Assembly (NCBI RefSeq): GCF_022701255.1
Contig: NZ_CP031705.1
Span: 2,989,501 to 3,053,500 of the forward strand
From: Microcoleus vaginatus HSN003
Lineage (GTDB): Bacteria; Cyanobacteriota; Cyanobacteriia; Cyanobacteriales; Microcoleaceae
Direction: 5' to 3'
DNA length: 64,000 bases
Positions 1-7,751 of this stretch are shown one piece after another. The notes beneath the pieces were generated by a model. That model was not told the DNA's origin, ran no database searches, and saw nothing but the letters and a program-made list of their open reading frames with translations. The translations under genes were made by a program, and so were the position numbers. Every line of letters begins with the position of its first letter. Positions within the stretch are counted from its first letter, which is position 1.

Positions 1-468
1 TCGGATGGGGCGATCGTCTTTTATCAGATGGCGTTGCAGGTAAATCCCGAATGCGGTGAGGCGCACTTGCAGTTGGGGTCGCTTTTCGCGCAAAAGAATG
101 ATATGGAGCGGGCGATCGCTTGTTACCGCCACGCTATTGAGGTTCAACCAAATGGGTATAAACCTTACCAATTGTTAGGCGATGCTTTGAGTGCAAAAGG
201 TCAGCGGGAGGAAGCGATGAACTGTTACCGCCGCGCGATCGAGTTAAAACCTGACGATCCGTATATCCACAACAATTTAGGAGATATGCTGCGACATCAA
301 GGAGATGTGGAGGGAGCGATCGCTTGTTACCGCCGCGCCATAGAACTTAAGTCAGATTTCTCATGGTTCCACTATAATTTAGGGGAAGTATTGACCCAAA
401 AAGGTCGAATAGATGAGGCAAGTTCTTGTTACCGTCAGGCCTTAGAGTTAGAACCCAAGATTTTCTAA
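1..468 (+). CDS. TPR-repeat protein, 3' part only
   Basis: The reading frame is open from the first base, so the gene begins outside the window; the first ATG at 28 is internal to a TPR unit. The visible part is about four 34-residue tetratricopeptide units with the usual pattern (AIACYRRAIEL, then NLGD or NLGE). TPR arrays are protein-protein scaffolds; no catalytic domain is visible in this end. The HIP1 core GCGATCGC falls inside the repeated Ala-Ile-Ala codons. The units closely resemble those in the TPR-GT61 protein at 11075, and the gene lies just upstream of the glycan genes, so a role as scaffold or substrate-binding part of a glycosyltransferase protein is plausible but inferred. Confidence 0.85.
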   Translation, partial: SDGAIVFYQMALQVNPECGEAHLQLGSLFAQKNDMERAIACYRHAIEVQPNGYKPYQLLGDALSAKGQREEAMNCYRRAIELKPDDPYIHNNLGDMLRHQGDVEGAIACYRRAIELKSDFSWFHYNLGEVLTQKGRIDEASSCYRQALELEPKIF

Positions 469-564
469 TTTTCTGTGCAAGATAGTCTGTATTTCGTAAG
501 TTGAGCCATGCTCAAATATCCCATTTACCATTAGAAGCAATCAATCGAGATTAGAGGAATTACC

Positions 565-1488
565 ATGAACCCTGAAGCAACTAAGTCCTTGGAAGAAGCC
601 ATTCAAAAGACTTTATCCACTCACGCTAAAAATGACAAAAGTTTTCTATGGATGGCATACTGGGTCATCTTTGAGCGTGAAGCAGATCCCGATGGATTAG
701 ATAGTTGGTTGGGCGAACTCAGTGCAGGTTTGTCTCGATCTGCTGTCATCAGAAGAATGATTGAATCAAATGAATTTCAAGCACGGCTTCCAGATGGTGA
801 AGTCGGAAACCCACTTCTTCATAAACTTCACAGTGCCAGAATGAAAATGGTCAAGACACTACTTCCACCTGCTAAAGTGGTGTTAGACCTAGGAGGTTAT
901 TCCGCCTCAGATCCAAAAGGAGCGTTGCTACAGCTAGGTTATTCTTATGTTCCAGAAAAACTTTACATACTAGACTTCCATCCCGATAAAATGATGTTTC
1001 CGGGACCTGAGTGGTCAAAACAGGTTAAGTACAAAGACTGCGAAATTAATTATGTCTATGGAAGTATGACAGACTTAAGTTTATTTGAAGACAATTTTTT
1101 CGATCTAATTTGGTCTGGAGAGTCAATAGAACACATCACTGTAGAAGATGCGGAAAAAGTTCTTTCAAAAGCATACAAATTATTAAAACCGGGCGGCAAG
1201 TTAGCTCTAGATACCCCTAACAGGCGAGCTACTAAGCTACAAGTTCCCGACGGTTACATACATCCCGAACACAAGCTTGAGTATTATCACAAAGATTTAT
1301 GCGAACTATTGGAGAAGCATAACTTCAAAATAATTCAATCTAAGGGACTGATTGACCTCTCACAGTCTATAGATACATCAAGTATGGATCATTTCAACGA
1401 GGAATTTCTTAACAGTGAAAACCTCAACGATAATCCAGATAAATCGTATTGTTTTTACATATGCTGTATGCGCGCAGAAGATTCATAG
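565..1488 (+). CDS. DUF4214 + class I SAM-dependent methyltransferase
   Basis: The protein has 307 residues. Residues about 25-75 resemble DUF4214 (FEREADPDGLDSWLGEL, then a hydrophobic helix and a SNEFQ ending), a small helical domain seen in cyanobacterial surface-glycan and hemolysin-type proteins. Residues about 100-235 form a Rossmann methyltransferase: motif I DLGG at 108-111, an acidic strand end (ILDFHPDK), the SGESIEHI motif, and LLKPGGKLALDTPN after it. The substrate is not evident; sugar or glycoprotein methylation fits the neighbouring glycosyltransferases. It converges with the next gene. The ATG at 565 follows an AGAGGA-like ribosome-binding site. Confidence 0.85.
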   Translation: MNPEATKSLEEAIQKTLSTHAKNDKSFLWMAYWVIFEREADPDGLDSWLGELSAGLSRSAVIRRMIESNEFQARLPDGEVGNPLLHKLHSARMKMVKTLLPPAKVVLDLGGYSASDPKGALLQLGYSYVPEKLYILDFHPDKMMFPGPEWSKQVKYKDCEINYVYGSMTDLSLFEDNFFDLIWSGESIEHITVEDAEKVLSKAYKLLKPGGKLALDTPNRRATKLQVPDGYIHPEHKLEYYHKDLCELLEKHNFKIIQSKGLIDLSQSIDTSSMDHFNEEFLNSENLNDNPDKSYCFYICCMRAEDS

Positions 1489-1521
1489 AGTTTGAGGGGA
1501 CTGAATGCTGTCAGCTCATCT

Positions 1522-2742
1522 TCAAAACAATTTTTGCGAGACTTGATGTTGCAAAATATCTAAATCTGTCTGAGCCTGTTTTGCCGCCTGTCTCCAAGCT
1601 TGAGCTTGGGATTCGTACCACTTTTTCTCTTCTATTGTCCTCATAATATATTCCAGGCGATGTCTAATTTTTTGACCTATCGCCTGGGGATTGAATAAAG
1701 ACCTAATCTCGTTAGCTGCTCTCGCTCCTACTTGCTGTGCTTGCGGATAATTTTCAAAAACATACTGCATGAGCGAAGCTGTATGATCAATATCCGGCTC
1801 AGCCCAGATACTACCTTTTGGGTAAAGTCCATAAGCTTCAGTAGTTGCCACTAGATCGTACTTTACCAAAAAACTATTGCCGACATTCATAAAATCGGTA
1901 TTGGATGAATAAGCCGTAGCTATGACTGGCTTGCCGTAATACATTGCCTCCGCCATAGTCAAACCAAAACCCTCAGCCCGATGTAGCGATACATAGCAGT
2001 TACAATTATCTACTAAGGCATGAACCTCTTCCTTGCTTAAATGCCCTTCGATAAGTTGAATAGATGGCCAGTCTTCTGTCATTGCTTTTAGTTGATCGTA
2101 CTGATTTTGATAGTAAGGATGAGGTCTAAACTTAATAATCAGTAAAACATCTTCATTAGACTTCCCAAAAGCTTTTTTAAACGCCTCAATGGTAGCAAAA
2201 GGATTTTTTCGCTCAAAACCGCTGCCCATGTCGAACATGAACAGAAAAATAAATTTGTCTTTAGGTAATCCTAAAGCTTCTCTGCCCAATTCGTTGGGCG
2301 GTAAATAAATGCTAGGCGGTAATTTCACAACTGGAAGAGGCGAGACATCGGAAATGGTTTCAGAAGTATAATTACTATAAGTCCACACCTCATCAAATCG
2401 ATTAAAAGCCCCCATCCAAATATCAGGAAATACCGGAAGTTCCCAAATCCAAAAACCAATATTATAGCGATTATTAAAATATTCCGGATCGATAGAATTC
2501 AACAAGGATTCGTGCGGGTTGGTATGGACGATATTAATAGGATAAGAATAATCGCTGGAAAAATTGGTGTATGTAGAATCTAAGTTGCGTTGCGAATCTT
2601 CTTTCAGATCCTTGATTGTGAAAGGAATGTTAGCTGCTTCTATGGCTCTGATTGTGCCTCGCACACCCCCGCCCAACCCAAACTCGCCACTCACATGACC
2701 GATAATATTAACTCCAAAATTAAAATTTGTGTTATTGAACAT
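1522..2742 (-). CDS. GT4-type glycosyltransferase, paralogue 1
   Basis: A GT-B fold glycosyltransferase of family GT4 type. The N-terminal half opens with a glycine-rich NIIGHVSGEFGLGGG loop. The C-terminal half carries the E(x)7E nucleotide-sugar motif in HRAEGFGLTMAEAMYYGKP. The frame extends to a TTG at 2760, but the ATG at 2742 has a GAGGAG ribosome-binding site seven bases upstream and matches the paralogues, so it is preferred. The last 40 residues are coiled-coil-like and glutamine-rich, as in paralogues 2 and 3. First of four tandem paralogues on this strand; donor and acceptor are unknown. Confidence 0.88.
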   Translation of the reverse strand: MFNNTNFNFGVNIIGHVSGEFGLGGGVRGTIRAIEAANIPFTIKDLKEDSQRNLDSTYTNFSSDYSYPINIVHTNPHESLLNSIDPEYFNNRYNIGFWIWELPVFPDIWMGAFNRFDEVWTYSNYTSETISDVSPLPVVKLPPSIYLPPNELGREALGLPKDKFIFLFMFDMGSGFERKNPFATIEAFKKAFGKSNEDVLLIIKFRPHPYYQNQYDQLKAMTEDWPSIQLIEGHLSKEEVHALVDNCNCYVSLHRAEGFGLTMAEAMYYGKPVIATAYSSNTDFMNVGNSFLVKYDLVATTEAYGLYPKGSIWAEPDIDHTASLMQYVFENYPQAQQVGARAANEIRSLFNPQAIGQKIRHRLEYIMRTIEEKKWYESQAQAWRQAAKQAQTDLDILQHQVSQKLF

Positions 2743-2785
2743 GATTGAACTCCTCATCAAAAATATTTACAGTAAATCAAATTGG

Positions 2786-4039
2786 TCAAGTCTTAGCAAG
2801 CCTTTGGTATTGCGCTAGTTCAGATTGAACTTGCTGGGTTGTCTGGCGCCAAACTTGGATTTGGGACTGGGCAAAAGCCGTCTCTTGCTGCATCTGATGA
2901 ATGCGGGTTGACCAGTTTGTAGATTGGTTCATCCGGTTTCTAATGATTTCCAACCGATTTTTGATTTTGATGCCTTGAAGTTGAGGACTCAGTAAAGACT
3001 TGATTTCTTGAGCGGCTCTTGCTCCTACTTGCTGGGCTGCTTGGGGATTTTCAACAACATACTGCATTAATGATGCTGCATGCTCGATACTGGGATCTGC
3101 CCAGTAATTGCCTTTAAAGTAAGGCCCATAATCTTCGGTCAGCGTCACTATGTCATATTTTACTGGAAAACTATTGCCGACATTCATAAATTCCATATTA
3201 GATGAGTAGCCAGTCGCGATTACGGGTTTGCCGTAGTACATCGCTTCTGCCATTGTCAAACCAAAACCTTCGGCCCGGTGCAGGGAAACATAGGAGTCGC
3301 AATTGGCAACTAAAGCATGAAGTTCTTCTCTCTTTAAATGCCCATCTATAAAGTGAACTGGCCAGCCTGCTGCTTGCGCTTTGAGTTGGTCTCGCTCTTT
3401 GGGGAAAAAGTTGCCATTAGAAAACTTGAGTACCAGTAAGACATCTTCATTCGATTGAGCAAAAGCTCGCTTAAATGCCTCCAAAGTAGCAAAGGGATTT
3501 TTGCGACCTATGGTACTGTGGAAGTCAAACATGAACAAAAAAATAAATTTGTCTTGGGGTAATCCTAATTGTTCTCTATCAAATGACGGTTCGGGAAATT
3601 CAAGGCTGGACATCATCTTAATCACAGGGACGGGAGATACGGGGGCGATCGCTTCAGCGCAGTAATTGCTATAAGTCCATATCTCGTCAAATAAAGAAAA
3701 GGCGTACAGCCACCCTGGAGGAAATAGCGGCAGTTCCCACGCCCAGAAGCCAATATTGTATCGACCTTTAAAGCATTCGCGATCGACCATGTTGAAAACA
3801 ACGGGTTCTGGCAGAGTATGAATCAGGTTAATGGGATAGGGATTTTGCTCGGAAAAACTTGTGTAGCTGTTATCTAAATTTCGATGCCAATCTACCTTAA
3901 TATCCTTGAGTGCATAGGGAACGCCAGCAGCTTCGATCGCTCTGAGAGTGGCCCTCGAACCTTCTCCCAGACCATATTCACCGCTCAGGTGTCCAATAAA
4001 ATTGATGCCGAAATTAGAATCTATTGTTTGATTGAACAT
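2786..4039 (-). CDS. GT4-type glycosyltransferase, paralogue 2
   Basis: Close paralogue of the genes on either side. It shows the same N-terminal NFGINFIGHLSGEYGLGEG loop, the FWAWELP segment, and the EGFGLTMAEAM nucleotide-sugar motif followed by the YSSNMEFMNVGNSFPVKY block. The C-terminus is a short Gln/Ala coiled coil. The frame reaches a TTG at 4084, but the ATG at 4039 aligns with the start of the paralogues. A likely sugar transferase in assembly of an extracellular glycan; specificity cannot be read from sequence. The 43-bp gap to paralogue 1 suggests co-transcription. Confidence 0.87.
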   Translation of the reverse strand: MFNQTIDSNFGINFIGHLSGEYGLGEGSRATLRAIEAAGVPYALKDIKVDWHRNLDNSYTSFSEQNPYPINLIHTLPEPVVFNMVDRECFKGRYNIGFWAWELPLFPPGWLYAFSLFDEIWTYSNYCAEAIAPVSPVPVIKMMSSLEFPEPSFDREQLGLPQDKFIFLFMFDFHSTIGRKNPFATLEAFKRAFAQSNEDVLLVLKFSNGNFFPKERDQLKAQAAGWPVHFIDGHLKREELHALVANCDSYVSLHRAEGFGLTMAEAMYYGKPVIATGYSSNMEFMNVGNSFPVKYDIVTLTEDYGPYFKGNYWADPSIEHAASLMQYVVENPQAAQQVGARAAQEIKSLLSPQLQGIKIKNRLEIIRNRMNQSTNWSTRIHQMQQETAFAQSQIQVWRQTTQQVQSELAQYQRLAKT

Positions 4040-4106
4040 TGTTCGTCTTTTACTTAAGAAATATCTAGAATAAATGCTTGACAACTAAGTGCTATTGTGG
4101 TTAAGA

Positions 4107-5408
4107 TTAAGAGTATTTTGCTAACTCTTTCTGTACCTGCAATGCTGTCTGTCTCCAAGCTTGGGCTTGGCGAGCCAATAGATCTCTTTCTGTCTGAAGT
4201 TCATGGAACCGATTTGACAACTGGGTATGATTTAGATGTCCCGTGATAAATTCAAGGCGATTTTTTATTTTTATACCTACAGCTTGAGGACTTAATAAAG
4301 ACCTGATTTCCTTGGCTGCTATTTTTCCTGTTTTCTGAGCTTCCTGATAATTATCAAATACAGACTGCATGAGAAACGCAGCATGAGCAATATCTGGTTC
4401 CGCCCAGACACTTCCTTTGGGGTAAGCTCCGTAATCTTCAGTTGTTGTCACCAGTTCGTATTTAACCGGAAAACTATTGCCAACATTCATAAATTCCATA
4501 TTAGATGAATAGGCTGTGGCTATTACTGGCTTGCCGTAGTACATGGCTTCCGACATTGTTAAACCGAATCCTTCAGCCCGATGCAGAGACACATAACAGT
4601 CACAACTATTAACCAAGCCGTGAATCTCTTCTTTTTTCAAATGCCCGTCTATAAACTGAAGAGATGACCAACCCTCAGCTAAATCAATTAGTTCCTGTCG
4701 CCGTTGCGGAAAAAGATGAGCATTGGCAAACTTGAGAACGAGCAAAACATCTGGATTAGATTTACCAAAAGCTCGTTTAAATGCCTCAACGGTGGCAAAG
4801 GGATTTTTCCGTTCAAAGGAACTGCCAAAGTCAAACATGAATAGAAAAATAAACTTATCTTTTGGTAAGTTGAGGTTTTCTCTTGTTAATAATGGTTGCG
4901 GGAATGCGAGGCTAACAGGAATTTTGAGTACAGGAACCTGGGAGACAGCCGAAAATGCTTCTGCACAAAAATTACTGGTAGTCCAGATTTCATCAAATAA
5001 ATCAAAGGCCCACTGCCATTCAGAGGGAAATACGGGCAGTTCCCATAGCCAGACACCTATATTGTATTTGCCTTTGAAATATTCAGAACCAATGCCGGGA
5101 AAGTACCCGGCTAAAATCTGCTTAACCCAATTGGGGTTGGTTTGGACTATGTTGATTGGATATGGATTGTCGTCGGAAAATTTTTTGTAGCTGGTATCGG
5201 AGTTGGGTAGCCAATCTATTTTCAGATCCTTAGCTGCCAAGGGAATTTGGGCTGCTTCTAGGGCTCTGAGATTTCCTCTGGCGGCTTCTGCCAAACCAAA
5301 ATCACCGGTTATATGACCGGCTAAATTTACACCCAAAGAATTATTTAGTTGATGATTTAACATTCGTCTTGTTTTTGGCTTAGTAGAAATAGCTGAAGTA
5401 GAAGGCAT
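4107..5408 (-). CDS. GT4-type glycosyltransferase, paralogue 3
   Basis: Third tandem paralogue. It keeps the N-terminal glycine loop (AGHITGDFGLAEA), the IGVWLWELP segment and the E(x)7E motif within EGFGLTMSEAMYYGKP. It is slightly more diverged than the others: the glycine loop reads GLAEAAR rather than GLGEGSR, and it has a short insertion after the NPNW segment. The ATG at 5408 gives 433 residues; an internal ATG at 5363 aligns better with the paralogues and may be the true start. The C-terminal 40 residues are predicted coiled coil. Confidence 0.87.
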   Translation of the reverse strand: MPSTSAISTKPKTRRMLNHQLNNSLGVNLAGHITGDFGLAEAARGNLRALEAAQIPLAAKDLKIDWLPNSDTSYKKFSDDNPYPINIVQTNPNWVKQILAGYFPGIGSEYFKGKYNIGVWLWELPVFPSEWQWAFDLFDEIWTTSNFCAEAFSAVSQVPVLKIPVSLAFPQPLLTRENLNLPKDKFIFLFMFDFGSSFERKNPFATVEAFKRAFGKSNPDVLLVLKFANAHLFPQRRQELIDLAEGWSSLQFIDGHLKKEEIHGLVNSCDCYVSLHRAEGFGLTMSEAMYYGKPVIATAYSSNMEFMNVGNSFPVKYELVTTTEDYGAYPKGSVWAEPDIAHAAFLMQSVFDNYQEAQKTGKIAAKEIRSLLSPQAVGIKIKNRLEFITGHLNHTQLSNRFHELQTERDLLARQAQAWRQTALQVQKELAKYS

Positions 5409-5550
5409 CTGATCGGCACTGGCCCTCTGTGGCCATCTGCGAGACGGGATTGGTTAAGCTTGGCTGGTCATTGATAATACCTAGCTGTCGCTTAAGGGTA
5501 GTCGTCGCAGCCTTTTGTTCACTCATAATAATACCGCCCATCTCCAATAA

Positions 5551-7623
5551 TTATGAGATTATCCTAGTTATGGCTTTCCGCTTTTGTCTCAAGTTTAATG
5601 CCGTTTGATAAACTTCAATATCATCACTATTGAGAGCTGCTAGCTTAGCCACCATGTTTTTATCACCCAACACCTTGTTTACATAGGTATGATACCCTTG
5701 ATATTTATTTTTATTATTCCAACCAATTTCTAACTCTGGCCAATCTAGGATTTCTTTCAAGTTGTTTAGATCATCCTGAAAAAATTCTTGGATACCTATA
5801 AAGAAAAAATCGGTGATTTCTATTCCTCGCAGGTATTCAGATATAACATTTTGATTTTCCGGCATCTCGGCAAATTCAACTAAATCAGGTTGAGTCTTAT
5901 TTACATCTTCTTGAAAATCATTTTCACTCGCTTCAGCAGGCTTACCAATACAATCACAATACCCAGAAATTAAACGAGTAATCGGATGCCTCAGCCATGC
6001 AATTAGTTTAGGAGAAGAATATAACAAGCATTCTTTGTACCTGCTAGCTGGAAATTGACCGTGAATCACTTGAGTTTGCAGTCTAATTAAACGCTGATCC
6101 AAGATGGTGGCTAAGGGCAATTTGCCATCTTCCCAAAAAACTTGCTCTGCACCGTAAACCTGTTGGAGAACTTTGCCAAATGTTATCCCGGCTGTTTTGG
6201 GTACATGAATTGAAATAACTTCTAAACCCAAAGATGAAGATAATAATTCTTTCTTTAGGAGCTTCCACAGCGACTCAAATTCAGGTGATTGTCGCAGTAT
6301 GGTGAGCAAGTCTTGGCGCGTCCTACTGCCGTTACCTAAATCCTGAATGTGGTGATTTTTCCCTTCCTTATCAGGCTTACGTTTGAGATAAGTCTCATAA
6401 GCAACTTCCAAAAATAATCCATCGTTCAGACCCTCAGTTTGTTGCAAAAAAGCTTCGTCCTTGAATACAGGCAGTTGAACTTTAGCTTGCGCTAATTCTC
6501 TCGTAATCCTAATTTTCATTATCTGTTCAAGGCGATTTCTAATTTTGTTGCCAACAGCTTGCGGACTCAGCAAAGATTTGATATCTTGAGCAGCTTTAGC
6601 ACCTACTTGCTGCGCTTCCTGATAATTTTGAAAAACATATTGCATTAAAGACGCAGCATGATCAATGTCGGGTTCTGCCCAAACATTTCCTTGCGAGTAA
6701 GGGCCATAATTTTCCGCAAGTGTCACTAAATCGTATTTAACAGGAAAACTATTGCCTACATTCATAAATTCCATATTAGATGAGTAGGCTGTCGCTATCA
6801 CTGGCTTGCCGTAATACATCGCTTCTGCCATTGTCAAACCAAAGCCCTCAGCACGGTGCAACGATACATAGCAGTCACAGCTTTTAACTAAGCCATAAAG
6901 CTCTTCTTTCTTCAAATGCCCATCTATTAAGCGAATGGAGGGCCAGTCCTCCGCTTGCTCTTTCAGTTGTTCTCTCTGCTGAGGATGAAAATGTCCGTTA
7001 GAAGACTTTATGACGAGCAATACATCCTCATTGTTTGATTGAGGGAAAGCTTGTTTAAAGGCTTCAATAGTACCCAATGTATTTTTGCGTGCTAGCGTAC
7101 TGTGAAAATCAAACATAAACAGAAAAACAAATTTTCCTTGAGGTAGTCCTAATGCCTTTCTGTCCACAGATGTTGATGGTAGAGCAATACTAGGTGGTAG
7201 TTTGAGAACAGGAATTGGTGATTGCCTAGCTATTGTTTCAGCCGTATAATTACTATAAGTCCAAATCTCATCGAATAAATCAAAAGCATACTCCCAGACG
7301 CGGGGTAAAATTGGCAATTCCCAAGCCCAGTAACCAATATTATATCGCCCCTTAAAATATTCAGTACCCAGACCTTCAATCATGCCATCCCCTGGATTGA
7401 TATGAATCAGGTTGATGGGGTATTGAATATTTTGAGAAACATTTGTGTAGCTATCATCTAAGTTCCTGTGCCAATCTACTTTAATATCATTAATTGTGAA
7501 GGGGATACCTACCGATTCCATTCCTCTTAGAGTGCCTCTTGCTCCTTCTCCCAAACCATATTCCCCGCTCACGTGACCTACGAAATTAATACCTAAAGAA
7601 GAAGTCAGTGTATTTTTCAACAT
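5551..7623 (-). CDS. Glycosyltransferase + DUF4214 + sulfotransferase fusion, paralogue 4
   Basis: A three-domain protein. Residues about 1-380 are the GT4-type module shared with the three preceding genes (EGFGLTMAEAMYYGKP). Next is a DUF4214-like helical stretch (YETYLKRKPDKEGKNHHI to LRQSPEFESL). The last 230 residues are a sulfotransferase of the Sulfotransfer_2 type: VPKTAGITFGKVL is the 5'-phosphosulfate loop for PAPS, and WLRHPITRLISGY the 3'-phosphate-binding helix. One polypeptide could thus add a sugar and sulfate the glycan. The frame reaches a TTG at 7665, but the ATG at 7623 aligns with the paralogues. Confidence 0.86.
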   Translation of the reverse strand: MLKNTLTSSLGINFVGHVSGEYGLGEGARGTLRGMESVGIPFTINDIKVDWHRNLDDSYTNVSQNIQYPINLIHINPGDGMIEGLGTEYFKGRYNIGYWAWELPILPRVWEYAFDLFDEIWTYSNYTAETIARQSPIPVLKLPPSIALPSTSVDRKALGLPQGKFVFLFMFDFHSTLARKNTLGTIEAFKQAFPQSNNEDVLLVIKSSNGHFHPQQREQLKEQAEDWPSIRLIDGHLKKEELYGLVKSCDCYVSLHRAEGFGLTMAEAMYYGKPVIATAYSSNMEFMNVGNSFPVKYDLVTLAENYGPYSQGNVWAEPDIDHAASLMQYVFQNYQEAQQVGAKAAQDIKSLLSPQAVGNKIRNRLEQIMKIRITRELAQAKVQLPVFKDEAFLQQTEGLNDGLFLEVAYETYLKRKPDKEGKNHHIQDLGNGSRTRQDLLTILRQSPEFESLWKLLKKELLSSSLGLEVISIHVPKTAGITFGKVLQQVYGAEQVFWEDGKLPLATILDQRLIRLQTQVIHGQFPASRYKECLLYSSPKLIAWLRHPITRLISGYCDCIGKPAEASENDFQEDVNKTQPDLVEFAEMPENQNVISEYLRGIEITDFFFIGIQEFFQDDLNNLKEILDWPELEIGWNNKNKYQGYHTYVNKVLGDKNMVAKLAALNSDDIEVYQTALNLRQKRKAITRIIS

Positions 7624-7751
7624 ACCAATTATTGTCCTACCCTCAACGGCTTTTAGAAGAATCAATTTAGAGACAAATTAATTGTCAAGTAACTTGACAT
7701 TTTTGATCGCATTTTTCAAGCAAGTAAGTTAATATTGCTAGCTATTTTTAT

